Part shown: in pieces, positions 14,970 through 22,163 of the stretch | Numbering within the stretch: the first letter of the stretch is position 1 | Layout of the letters: each line of letters begins with the position of its first letter | NCBI RefSeq assembly: GCF_019599505.1 | Contig: NZ_RKLT01000034.1 | Location: 1-31,193, forward strand | Direction: 5' to 3' | DNA length: 31,193 bases | DNA from: Haloarcula nitratireducens | GTDB taxonomy: Archaea > Halobacteriota > Halobacteria > Halobacteriales > Haloarculaceae | The notes under the pieces: model-generated | Seen by the model: only the letters and a program-made list of their open reading frames with translations | What the model was told of the DNA's origin: nothing | The model's database searches: none | Made by a program: the position numbers and the translations under genes

Positions 14970-15632
14970 ATGGTCACACTCATCATCGCCACTATCCCTG
15001 CCTGTGAACTTGCACTCTCCGACGTATTTGCCTCGCTTCCAGACATCGAAATCGAAGCCGAGCGAATCGTCAAAGGAGAGGAGAATGCTGCGATGCCACT
15101 TCTGTGGGTCCGAGGCGTCGAGCCTGACGACTTCGAGGCAGCCTGTGAAGCGGACCCGACAATTGACGATCTAGAGTTGCTAGCAGATTTCGATGAAGAG
15201 CTCCTCTATCGCATGCAGTGGTTCGACCGAATCGGTTTGCTCTTCCAAATGCTGACAAACGCGAACGCAACGATTCTCGAAGCCGTTGGCGAGAGCGAAA
15301 CGTGGCATCTTCGGCTCCTGTATCCTTCCCGAGAACATCTCTCGAAAACGAAGACGTTCTGCTCGGAGCACGGGCTCTCATTCAGTATCGATGCAATTCG
15401 AAACATGGATCGCGACCCGTCTGGCCGGTACGGTCTCACATCAATCCAATACAATGCACTCATCACAGCGGTCGACGCAGGCTATTTCGACGTACCCCGA
15501 GAGGTGACACTCGACGAGTTAGCTGCCGAGATGAATCTCTCGCATCAAGCCTTATCGGAGTGTCTTCGTCGGGGAACCCACGTGCTCATCGAAGACACTG
15601 TCCTGATTGGAGCCGCTGAATTCAATTTGTAG
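14970..15632 (+). CDS. Bat-like HTH_10 family transcriptional regulator
   Basis: The protein has 220 residues. The C-terminal HTH_10 domain is clear: LTSIQYNALITAVDAGYFDVPREVTLDELAAEM followed in phase by NLSHQALSECLRRG. The upstream 150 residues are an alpha/beta sensor region (LLWVRGVEPDDFEAAC, then LYRMQWFDRIG, then TWHLRLLYPSREHLS) as in the bacterioopsin-activator group. Such proteins activate or repress nearby genes in haloarchaea; the target is unknown. It converges on the lipoprotein gene, with a gap of 13 bp between the stops. Confidence 0.85.
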   Translation: MVTLIIATIPACELALSDVFASLPDIEIEAERIVKGEENAAMPLLWVRGVEPDDFEAACEADPTIDDLELLADFDEELLYRMQWFDRIGLLFQMLTNANATILEAVGESETWHLRLLYPSREHLSKTKTFCSEHGLSFSIDAIRNMDRDPSGRYGLTSIQYNALITAVDAGYFDVPREVTLDELAAEMNLSHQALSECLRRGTHVLIEDTVLIGAAEFNL

Positions 15633-15645
15633 CCCGTTATGATAC

Positions 15646-16902
15646 TCACGTTCGGTTGCGGTACTCCGCAAGATAGTGAGGATGTGCCCCATCTTCGGAG
15701 TCGATAACGCCGCGTTGGAAGAGATAGTTGATCTGGAACGGGAGCCAGTCATCACGTAAGTTAGCGTGCCGAAATCCTGTATCTTGGAGAAATCCCACTG
15801 TGCCGAGTTGAACGTCGTACTCGTCCAGTACCTCGTACATATCTTCGATGAAGTTCACGTTGTACCACGGCATTGCCTCCATAAAGTCGGCCATCTCCTG
15901 GGGCGATTGCGGGTGGTCCGTCGCGGTCTCGTAGTATTCCGTAATCGTCGTTTCCGGAGCAATCTCGTACCGATCCGCGAACTCACTACCGGTCTCGAAC
16001 GCGTCGAGGGTGGCGTCTATATACTGTTTGTATCGCCAGACCGGTGAGAATTCACTGACGGTAATCGTTCCGTCAGGAACTGCATCGCGAGCCTCGGCGA
16101 GCATCGTCGTGGCTTGCTGGAATCCATTATAGTGGACGTGGAGGTCGATGCCATCGATATCGGCGTCGGTTCGGAACAGCTCGACGAGTTGCTGATAGAA
16201 CTGCTCGTACTTCTTGCGGACGTAGTCGCCGTAGAGGCGGTTGAATGCCCCAACCAGAACCTGCGGATCGCTGGCAGTGTAATTGGCCAGAAGATGATTG
16301 TTCAGGTCGCGCGTAAACGAGAGCAGCGTCGAGTCTTGGCCCTTGAGGTCTACGTCAGGGGTTTCCCAGATTGGTTCGTTGCCCAGCACGAGGGTAGTCA
16401 CCGATGAGCCGATTGCCGTGAGCAGCTCTGTGGCGTATTCGAACAGTGCCTGCCGGTACGACGACTCTGCGGACGGAACTCGGATCGCCTCCAGATTCCC
16501 GAAGTTACCGGTAAAATTCCACTTGAGAGCGATGATACAGTCGACGCCCGTATTCTGACTCACACGCTGGAGCGCCGTGATGTCCGGATCGTCTCGTGGA
16601 TCTATGCCCTGTTCGTACTTTTTTCGGACGTCGAGGAACGCGTGAATGACCGTTGTGTTGCTTTTCTCGACGAGTTCGATGTCGTCGCTAATGCGGCGAG
16701 GGCGTCCATTGAGGCTCCCGCCGAGAGTTGGGGTCACCGTCGACGATGCTGTCTGGGTCTGCTGTGGAGAGGAGTGGTGTGGTGTCTCCGATGCCGTCGG
16801 CGATGAGTTGCCAGTCGTGTTCGTAGTCGTATTCCCACTCAGCGTACAGCCTGCGAGACCGACCGCCGCGGCACTAGCTGCCAGTAGATCCCGTCGACGC
16901 AT
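15646..16902 (-). CDS. Tat lipoprotein with glycoside-hydrolase-like TIM barrel
   Basis: The protein has about 418 residues from the Met at 16902; the frame opens 16 codons earlier, but MRRRDLLAASAAAVGLAGC is a clean Tat signal with lipobox Cys19. A Thr/Ser-rich linker of about 60 residues follows, then a TIM-barrel-like domain. LVLGNEPIW (Glu176) fits the acid/base strand-4 NEP motif of clan GH-A, IDLHVHYNGF fits a conserved His strand, and ITVSEFSPVW (Glu284) fits the nucleophile on strand 7. The spacing of about 108 residues is normal for the clan. It may cleave an extracellular glycan; the substrate is unknown. No other carbohydrate gene is adjacent. Confidence 0.75.
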   Translation of the reverse strand: MRRRDLLAASAAAVGLAGCTLSGNTTTNTTGNSSPTASETPHHSSPQQTQTASSTVTPTLGGSLNGRPRRISDDIELVEKSNTTVIHAFLDVRKKYEQGIDPRDDPDITALQRVSQNTGVDCIIALKWNFTGNFGNLEAIRVPSAESSYRQALFEYATELLTAIGSSVTTLVLGNEPIWETPDVDLKGQDSTLLSFTRDLNNHLLANYTASDPQVLVGAFNRLYGDYVRKKYEQFYQQLVELFRTDADIDGIDLHVHYNGFQQATTMLAEARDAVPDGTITVSEFSPVWRYKQYIDATLDAFETGSEFADRYEIAPETTITEYYETATDHPQSPQEMADFMEAMPWYNVNFIEDMYEVLDEYDVQLGTVGFLQDTGFRHANLRDDWLPFQINYLFQRGVIDSEDGAHPHYLAEYRNRT

Positions 16903-17027
16903 TCTCCTCGCTTCGAGATGAGTACAGAAAGGCGTGTGGGCCGATATCACCCCTTACAAAATAAAAGTGAGATAGAGACGATCTATTCGCTATTCTAACA
17001 CTATGGGCGCAAATCCTGTAAATCAAA

Positions 17028-17261
17028 TTGAATGAATATGATATCCTTCGCACTGTGACCAGCGAGATCGCTCGTTCTGCAGGGCTGCTGGAGCAGGCAG
17101 AAGCGGAACTCGGCGACACCGACCCCAGCGATGTACTTTATCTCGCGTGTGCCCTCGCCAGCGATGCAGCCATCTGGAGCGATGACGCCGATTTCGATGA
17201 ACAGGCGCTGGTCGAGACTCACTCGACGAGTGAAGTGATTGATTCGTTCGACACGCGCTGA
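17028..17261 (+). pseudogene. C-terminal half of a PIN-domain (VapC-like) protein
   Basis: The frame opens with TTG at 17028, preceded three codons earlier by a stop. It encodes 77 residues, including GDTDPSDVLYLACALASDAAIWSDDADFDEQ. D..D..YLACAL....IWSDD.DF is the end of the PIN fold, with late catalytic aspartates in DPSD and WSDDADF. The N-terminal half with the first catalytic Asp is missing and no antitoxin lies upstream, so it is a 5'-truncated remnant. It differs from the other PIN remnant at 12712-12849. Confidence 0.55.
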
Positions 17262-17373
17262 ACGCCCCATTAGTATAGATGCGAAAGTCCAGTTAGAATC
17301 GACAAGGTTCCCTGCTGTCTATTGCTACATATCCGTTCCGGCAGCTACCACGGCCGATACTGATGTGTGGACG

Positions 17374-17742
17374 TTAGAGCGGCGTGACGTAGCGATACGC
17401 GAGCAACGCCACCGTGAGAGCGAGGATGACAGCTGGAACGGCGGTTTTCGATGGAGGGTCGCCGATGCGAAGGTGCGTCACCATGGCTCCTCCCATGACC
17501 CCGCTAAGGAGAAGGCCACTCACTACTGAGAGTTCGGGTCGCCACAGTAGTCCCACGAGCAGCCCGATCCCGGCACCGAGCTCGAGAACGCCAGTCAGTA
17601 TCCGGACCCACTGCGGATACCCATACCGCTGGAACGCCTCAATCTGGTCATCCTGGTGGGTGACCTTCGCACCCCCTGCTCCCAAGCCGACGAGGCCGAG
17701 AAGAGCTTGCGAGCCGAGGACGGCGATGTTCGCAAGGTTCAC
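17374..17742 (-). CDS. DoxX-family membrane protein
   Basis: The protein has 122 residues with four hydrophobic segments: NIAVLGSQALLGLVGLGAGG, ILTGVLELGAGIGLLVGLL, a VVSGLLLSGVMGGAMVTHL segment and AVPAVILALTVALLAYRYV. The GAGGAKV and QRYGYPQWV motifs and the VLELGAGIGLL helix match DoxX-like proteins. The family's functions are diverse (membrane redox partner, detoxification). Its start overlaps the stop of the MerB-like gene by four bases, so the two are co-translated. This suggests a membrane partner for organometal handling, which is inference. Confidence 0.8.
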   Translation of the reverse strand: MNLANIAVLGSQALLGLVGLGAGGAKVTHQDDQIEAFQRYGYPQWVRILTGVLELGAGIGLLVGLLWRPELSVVSGLLLSGVMGGAMVTHLRIGDPPSKTAVPAVILALTVALLAYRYVTPL

Positions 17743-18395
17743 TCTGCAACCTCCATCGGCGACGCCGTCAGCGCAGCAGCGATCGGCATGCCGGCGTCAA
17801 GTGGAATACCGACCGTGGTCGCAGCCGCGTCCGCTGCCCATCGTTCGTAGTCTTCACGAGCCTGAAACGCCTTCACGTACGGGCAGACGGCCCCGTAGAC
17901 GTCTTGAGCAGTCAGCTCATCGCCAGCAAGGTCCTCGTAATCAGTAGCCACGCCGAAGGACATGACTGCGTCCGACGGCGCGACGTCGATCTCACTGTCG
18001 GGCGACGCCTGTATCTCGATTACCTCGTTCGTGGGCGTCTCCGTCCGGATATCGACCGGCTCGTCCACGAGATACGCCAAGGCGATCCCATCGTAGAAGC
18101 ACCGGAAGTAGTACGTCTCGTCGGTCGTCTGCGCGGAGTGGGGCGTTTTCTCCTCGACGTGGCAGAGTTCATCAACGGCGATGCCATCGCCGTCAACCAC
18201 GGTTCGAAACGCCGAGATCATGTCATCGAACGTCTCGATCGATTCACCGAAGAACCGGCCCATGTTGTCTGCCATCTCATCTGGGAGTCGCGCAGTCCTC
18301 ACCGGCCGCTCCGCAGCCCAATTGTCTCCGTTCGTCGGCTGTTCAGGTGCCTGGTCGACCGCCAGATCGCCGCAATTGCAGTCTTCGTCGTACAT
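17739..18395 (-). CDS. MerB-like organomercurial lyase homologue
   Basis: The protein has 218 residues. RCFYDGIALAYLVDEPVDIRTET contains Cys99-x-x-Asp102, matching the Cys96/Asp99 pair of MerB. VYGAVCPYVKAFQAREDYERW places Cys171 at the equivalent of the second catalytic cysteine (Cys159), which in MerB precedes an F/A..W helix. The intervening SPDSEIDVAPSDAVMSFGVA is the family's central sheet. Organomercurial lyases cleave C-Hg bonds; no MerA is visible in the window. An N-terminal CNC pair is extra. It is co-transcribed with DoxX and divergent from the HxlR regulator. All catalytic-type residues are kept, so activity is plausible, but other substrates are possible. Confidence 0.75.
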   Translation of the reverse strand: MYDEDCNCGDLAVDQAPEQPTNGDNWAAERPVRTARLPDEMADNMGRFFGESIETFDDMISAFRTVVDGDGIAVDELCHVEEKTPHSAQTTDETYYFRCFYDGIALAYLVDEPVDIRTETPTNEVIEIQASPDSEIDVAPSDAVMSFGVATDYEDLAGDELTAQDVYGAVCPYVKAFQAREDYERWAADAAATTVGIPLDAGMPIAAALTASPMEVAE

Positions 18396-18405
18396 GCATC
18401 ATTAC

Positions 18406-18435
18406 CTTGAATAGCGAAGTATTAATACTGTCAAG
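18406..18435. promoter_or_regulatory. Divergent promoter/operator with a 12-bp perfect palindrome
   Basis: AGTATTAATACT (18418-18429) is a perfect palindrome that also reads as a TATA box on both strands. It lies inside a wider CTTGA...TCAAG dyad (18406-18410 and 18431-18435). Its centre is 28 bp from the MerB-like start and 30 bp from a GTG (18454) of the HxlR gene, fitting two leaderless divergent transcripts sharing one box, with a repressor able to block both. Confidence 0.55.
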
Positions 18436-18471
18436 TCCGAAGTAACGAACCAAGTGCGGTGCGTGAAAGCT

Positions 18472-18837
18472 ATGGCAGAAACACCTGACACATCCCCTGA
18501 CGCGCCAGACGTCCAGAACGCCGAGATCGACTGCTACTGTCCACTGGGCGGTGTGATGGACCTTCTCAGTCGACAGTACGCGATGCAAGTGACCTGTGTC
18601 GTGGGTGCGATCGGTCCCGCAAGATACGGCGAGATCGAAGAGACGTTCGGCGAGGTGAGCAGTTCCACGCTGTCGACCCGCCTCGACAACCTCGTCGAGG
18701 CAGGGTTGCTCTCCCGCGAACAGTACAACGAAATCCCACCTCGCGTCGAGTACGAACTCACCGAGACGGGCGAAGAACTTCGCGAGCGACTCGATCCGCT
18801 CCTCGAATGGGCTGAGGAACAGGACGACTGCGACTAG
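18472..18837 (+). CDS. HxlR-family winged-helix regulator
   Basis: The protein has 121 residues from ATG 18472; in-frame GTG codons at 18454 and 18463 are alternatives, and the first lies about 30 bp from the shared TATA palindrome, which could make it the true leaderless start. DCYCPLGGVMDLLSRQ and ARYGEIEETFGEVSSSTLSTRLDNLVEAGLL followed by VEYELTETGEELRERL define the HxlR fold. Two cysteines at the N-terminus (CYC) and one at the C-terminus (DDCD) could bind a metal or react with thiol stressors. Divergence from the MerB-like/DoxX pair suggests it controls them. Confidence 0.82.
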   Translation: MAETPDTSPDAPDVQNAEIDCYCPLGGVMDLLSRQYAMQVTCVVGAIGPARYGEIEETFGEVSSSTLSTRLDNLVEAGLLSREQYNEIPPRVEYELTETGEELRERLDPLLEWAEEQDDCD

Positions 18838-19019
18838 CGCTTACCGCGAGCGATGAAACCGCGGATTCCAACGGACAGCGTCGCAGCAATCGGTTCGCCC
18901 CGATGAAGTTTCAGGTGACTTCGAGTGGCGTTACCGACACCGACGAACGTACTGTTCGGCGTCGTGTCGATACCTACGGGAGAAACGCACACGAGTAGCC
19001 ATTTTGCCCCAACCGTCGA

Positions 19020-20012
19020 TTACGTGTTCGATGGAATCGAGGACGGTGCGTCCGGCAGGAGCCATCCCGGGACAACTCGTGTCAGGACGACCATTCCAGT
19101 CAGTTCGACAAGCGTCTGTGTCACGACGACCGCTGGCGCGAGTGCATACTCCGATGGCAACGCCAGTGCCAGCGGCAGGATAACCAGCGAGTTCCGCGTT
19201 ACGGACGTAAACACGAGCGCACGGCTCTCACCGACGTCCATCCCGAGCAGTCCGGCAGCGAGTCGTCCGAGCAGCGGCATGATGACGAGGAATGCCACGT
19301 ACACAGGAACGACAGCCGCGATTTGCTCGATCGAGTCCTGAACCCGCGGTAACTGTGAAGCGATGACCACGAACAGCGTTATCCCCATCATCGGAACCGG
19401 GAACCACTCCATCGTGTCCTGCCACTGTTCGCCACGTTCCGACCGATCTGCCCAGAGTTCAGTGGCCCACGCGAGCGTCAACGGCAGCGCGATGATCACG
19501 ACGAAAGCCTCGATGAACGGTCCGGCCTCGATGAACTCGGCGACCTGCTGGCCCATAAACAGCCAGAGGTACATCGGAAGCAACAGCAACTGAACGAGCA
19601 TCAGTGCCGGCGTCGCAGCAGTAATCTGCTCAGCGTCCCCATCCGCGAGGTCCGTGAACGTGATGACGTAGTCGATACACGGCGTCAACAACACCATGAA
19701 CGCCCCCACGAGAATCACCGGCTCCTGTGGGAGAAATCGGGTGAGGCCGAACACGACGACTGGAACGATCACGAAGTTCATTCCGAGTGCAGCTGCCATG
19801 AACCGCCTATTCCGGAATGCTCGTCGAATCCGGACAAACGGTATCTCCAGAAAGGTTACGTACAATAACACCGCCAAGACAGGATTGATAACCAGCTCCA
19901 AGAGTGAGCCTGCACTTGGGAGTCCGAGGCCGACCCAGATTGCGAAGAGAACGGCGATGGCGTACACTCCGACCTGATTGTGCTGAATCCACTGTTTCGA
20001 AAGGCGTGTCAT
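19020..20012 (-). CDS. ACR3-type/bile-acid-symporter-fold transporter, probable arsenite exporter
   Basis: The protein has 330 residues with about ten membrane helices. LLTPCIDYVITFTDLADGD places Cys112 in the TM4 motif that in ACR3 arsenite permeases (APC) is essential. A second conserved region, FTSVTRNSLVILPLALALP, corresponds to the TM9 motif, but the ACR3 Glu there is not evident. The family removes As(III), sometimes Sb(III), by proton exchange. The assignment is to a haloarchaeal arsenic-resistance-protein branch; another substrate is possible. A frameshifted small membrane protein lies 16 bp upstream on the same strand, and the HxlR/MerB block is nearby, so this is a metalloid-resistance patch. 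Confidence 0.75.
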   Translation of the reverse strand: MTRLSKQWIQHNQVGVYAIAVLFAIWVGLGLPSAGSLLELVINPVLAVLLYVTFLEIPFVRIRRAFRNRRFMAAALGMNFVIVPVVVFGLTRFLPQEPVILVGAFMVLLTPCIDYVITFTDLADGDAEQITAATPALMLVQLLLLPMYLWLFMGQQVAEFIEAGPFIEAFVVIIALPLTLAWATELWADRSERGEQWQDTMEWFPVPMMGITLFVVIASQLPRVQDSIEQIAAVVPVYVAFLVIMPLLGRLAAGLLGMDVGESRALVFTSVTRNSLVILPLALALPSEYALAPAVVVTQTLVELTGMVVLTRVVPGWLLPDAPSSIPSNT

Positions 20013-20028
20013 AGAGTAGTCACTCTCG

Positions 20029-20185
20029 TTACTGAAGTGTGATTTCGAGGACGATCAGGGTCCCAAGAAGCACCCAGCCAAGTCCAGCAACGTCTCGGAG
20101 GCGTTGCTAGCCGTCGGGATACTGGCAGCAGCACTGGGTGAAGCGCGAACCACAGTCCGAGACCGACGAAGAATACCGGAACCAC
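20029..20185 (-). pseudogene. Frameshifted 51-residue two-helix membrane protein
   Basis: The GTG at 20185 opens a frame reading VPVFFVGLGLWFALHPVLLP followed by VSRRLATPPRR, then continues out of phase. Removing one T near 20098 gives RRAGLGWVLLGTLIVLEITLQ and a stop at 20029-20031. The total of 157 nt is one base over a multiple of three. The restored protein would have two membrane helices linked by a basic turn. It is 16 bp upstream of the ACR3-type transporter and probably once formed an operon with it. I know no family name. Confidence 0.5.
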
Positions 20186-20400
20186 TCATCTATAGCCAGT
20201 TTGTCGCGGTAGTCGTAAGTTCGCATCGATAGGTGACTCAGAATCGGCGAAAGCAGATGTTCCTCGAACCAAGGTTCGGACGGGTAGGCGCTGGTAGTTC
20301 ACCACGACCGTCCAACTGAAGCTATAGACTGCTCTGACCGCTGGGGTTGAAAAAGAACGCTCTCGTTAGACAGTCAAACGTATTCGGGAGAAACTGAGAG

Positions 20401-20555
20401 ACGCGGTGGCACGTGTCTTGCTGCCGCTGGCATTGCTGTTTGGTAGCTGCGGGAGCCGAGATCGACCCCGTTTGTACAGGAGTGGAGTGAGTGGTCGTCA
20501 CACGAACGGAGCGAACAGTCCGAATCTTTGGTTCACGACGGGTGTGCCACCGCTT
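20401..20555. repeat. Dispersed repeat, copy C
   Basis: It matches copy B at 13225-13375 across most of its length (GGTAGCTGCGGGAGCCGAGA, then ACAGGAGTGGAGTGAGTGG, then TCGTCACACGAACGGAGCGA) and copy A more weakly. Matching extends further right toward copy A: AGATGGCTTTG at 20648-20658 and CGAAGCGG at 20708-20715. No transposase, terminal repeat or target duplication is visible. Confidence 0.65.
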
Positions 20556-20642
20556 CCGTCATTGAATTCTAGGGACCGAGATAAAGTGCCAGCCAGTACG
20601 GGCGAAATAGCTACAGATAGGCAAGGCGAGTGCCTCGGGGTC

Positions 20643-20696
20643 GTTCGAGATGGCTTTGCCGTCTCGTGATGACGAGAGAGCGGCGCTCTCTCGAAC
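20643..20696. other. Nested strong inverted repeats
   Basis: GTTCGAGA (20643-20650) pairs with TCTCGAAC (20689-20696). Inside it, CGAGAGAGC (20673-20681) and GCTCTCTCG (20685-20693) form a 9-bp stem with a 3-base loop. TCTCGT/ACGAGA at 20662-20677 is an alternative stem. The overlapping options allow switching folds. It lies in the gene-free interval between copy C of the repeat and the gene at 20833. Confidence 0.45.
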
Positions 20697-20832
20697 CCAT
20701 TTGACCCCGAAGCGGTTCACCTATCGAATCCGATCCTGACCAGCGGTGGTAGTATCGGTGGCCGTCACTCTGACGAACGCGGCCGATAGAAAGCTCTAGC
20801 TTACTAAACGAGGGGTCGTCGTACCTTTTCAG

Positions 20833-21831
20833 ATGAGCCATATGACAGACCAGCAACCCTGGACGACGCGAACGACGACTGATCACGACGAGATTCGCGA
20901 GTGGGTCGAAGCCAGGGGCGCAACCCCCACACACGTTACCGCCACGGCCAGCGAAGGCGACCTCGGCGTCTTACGGATCGACTTCCCGGAGGCTGACGTG
21001 AACCTCGAGCCCGTCGAGTGGGACGACTTCTTCGCAAAGTTCGACCGGGAGGAACTCGCGTTCCGCTACCAGGATGAGAAACGCGACGGCGAGCAGAGCT
21101 ATTTCCATCGCTTCGTGAGTCGCGACGCGATGCCGGGGCGGACGATGACTACTACCGGCCACGACCGCATCCGCGAGTGGGCCGAGGCCCGCGACGCCAA
21201 GCCATCACACGTCATCGACACTGGGGCTGGCGACGACGTGGGCGTGCTCAGACTCGACTTTCCCGAGGAGGAACTTGACCCGTCCCTCGAGGAGATAGCC
21301 TGGGAGGACTTCTTTACAAAATTCGACCAGGAAGGGCTCGCGTTTCGCTATCAAGAGACCAAAGCGAGCGGCGAGCAGAGCTATTTCCACCGATTCGTCC
21401 AGCGCGAAGAGCTGGGTGTCACCGACGCGGTAGACGCGGACGTTTCGGTGGTAGCCGCCGGGACAGCACCGACTGGGACGGCCCCCGAGACCGACTTGAC
21501 GGTCGGGCTCGTCGTCGACGAGATACATGAAGACGCCCGTGGGTACGATCATTGGAACAAGAACGACGAGTACCTCGTCTTCCGGAACGAGGGCGAAGAG
21601 ATACTGGACCTTACCGGGTGGACCGTCCAGAGCGAGGACGGTCACACCTACCAGTTCCCCGAGGAGTTCCACCTAGGGTCTCGGAAGGCGGTGACTCTCT
21701 ACACCGGATCCGGCGACGACAGCGATGACCGACTCTACTGGGGGGCCAAACGCGCGGTCTGGAAGAACACGGGTGATAAGGTAACTGTGAGCGACGACGA
21801 GGAACGCGCCATAATACGAGAAGCGTACTGA
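20833..21831 (+). CDS. Tandem-domain protein with C-terminal lamin-tail-like domain
   Basis: The protein has 332 residues. Residues about 14-95 and 105-190 are two copies of one domain: DHDEIREWVEARG...GVLRIDFPE...WDDFFAKFD...LAFRYQDE...GEQSYFHRFV, and a near-identical second copy. This domain recurs as short hypothetical proteins, often mislabelled as glucan branching enzyme. Residues about 222-330 resemble a lamin tail domain: a DEIHEDA start, DEYLVFRNEGEEILDLTGWTV, HTYQFPEEFHL, WKNTGDKVTV. Together they suggest a DNA- or surface-binding scaffold, but no function is established. No signal peptide is seen. A TATA-like stretch (agcttactaaac) lies about 27 bp before the first ATG; a second ATG at 20842 is possible. 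Confidence 0.75.
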   Translation: MSHMTDQQPWTTRTTTDHDEIREWVEARGATPTHVTATASEGDLGVLRIDFPEADVNLEPVEWDDFFAKFDREELAFRYQDEKRDGEQSYFHRFVSRDAMPGRTMTTTGHDRIREWAEARDAKPSHVIDTGAGDDVGVLRLDFPEEELDPSLEEIAWEDFFTKFDQEGLAFRYQETKASGEQSYFHRFVQREELGVTDAVDADVSVVAAGTAPTGTAPETDLTVGLVVDEIHEDARGYDHWNKNDEYLVFRNEGEEILDLTGWTVQSEDGHTYQFPEEFHLGSRKAVTLYTGSGDDSDDRLYWGAKRAVWKNTGDKVTVSDDEERAIIREAY

Positions 21832-22163
21832 GTGGGACTGCTGTAGACGCCTTGGCGGCAGGAGGACGCCGTCGTCTGAGGTCGGCGCGGCGAGTCAGTC
21901 CTCGGACCGGCCCTCTGTTTGAACGCTCTCCGTCCCGTCACCGACATGGGGGTTGACAATCGTCCTCTGGGAGAGATGTTTGGAGTTGCTCAACAGGCTC
22001 TCCTCCGTTCCACATTTGGAACCTGTATCAATCGTTTCGAGGGGTCTACACTAACACGAGTGACTGTTAAGACCGGGTAGTTTCTTTCTCGTGCTTCTAG
22101 TAAGGTTGGGGTAGGCAGGCCTAAGCAGAGTCATACTTTCATGATTGGCTGACAACTACGTCT
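21832..22163. other. Gene-free stretch before the ATP-grasp gene
   Basis: No convincing frame on either strand. GTTCC and GGAAC flank ACATTT near 22013-22028 as a small dyad. The last 30 bp (catactttcatgattg) contain an A/T-rich area that could be the ATP-grasp promoter. Confidence 0.35.
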
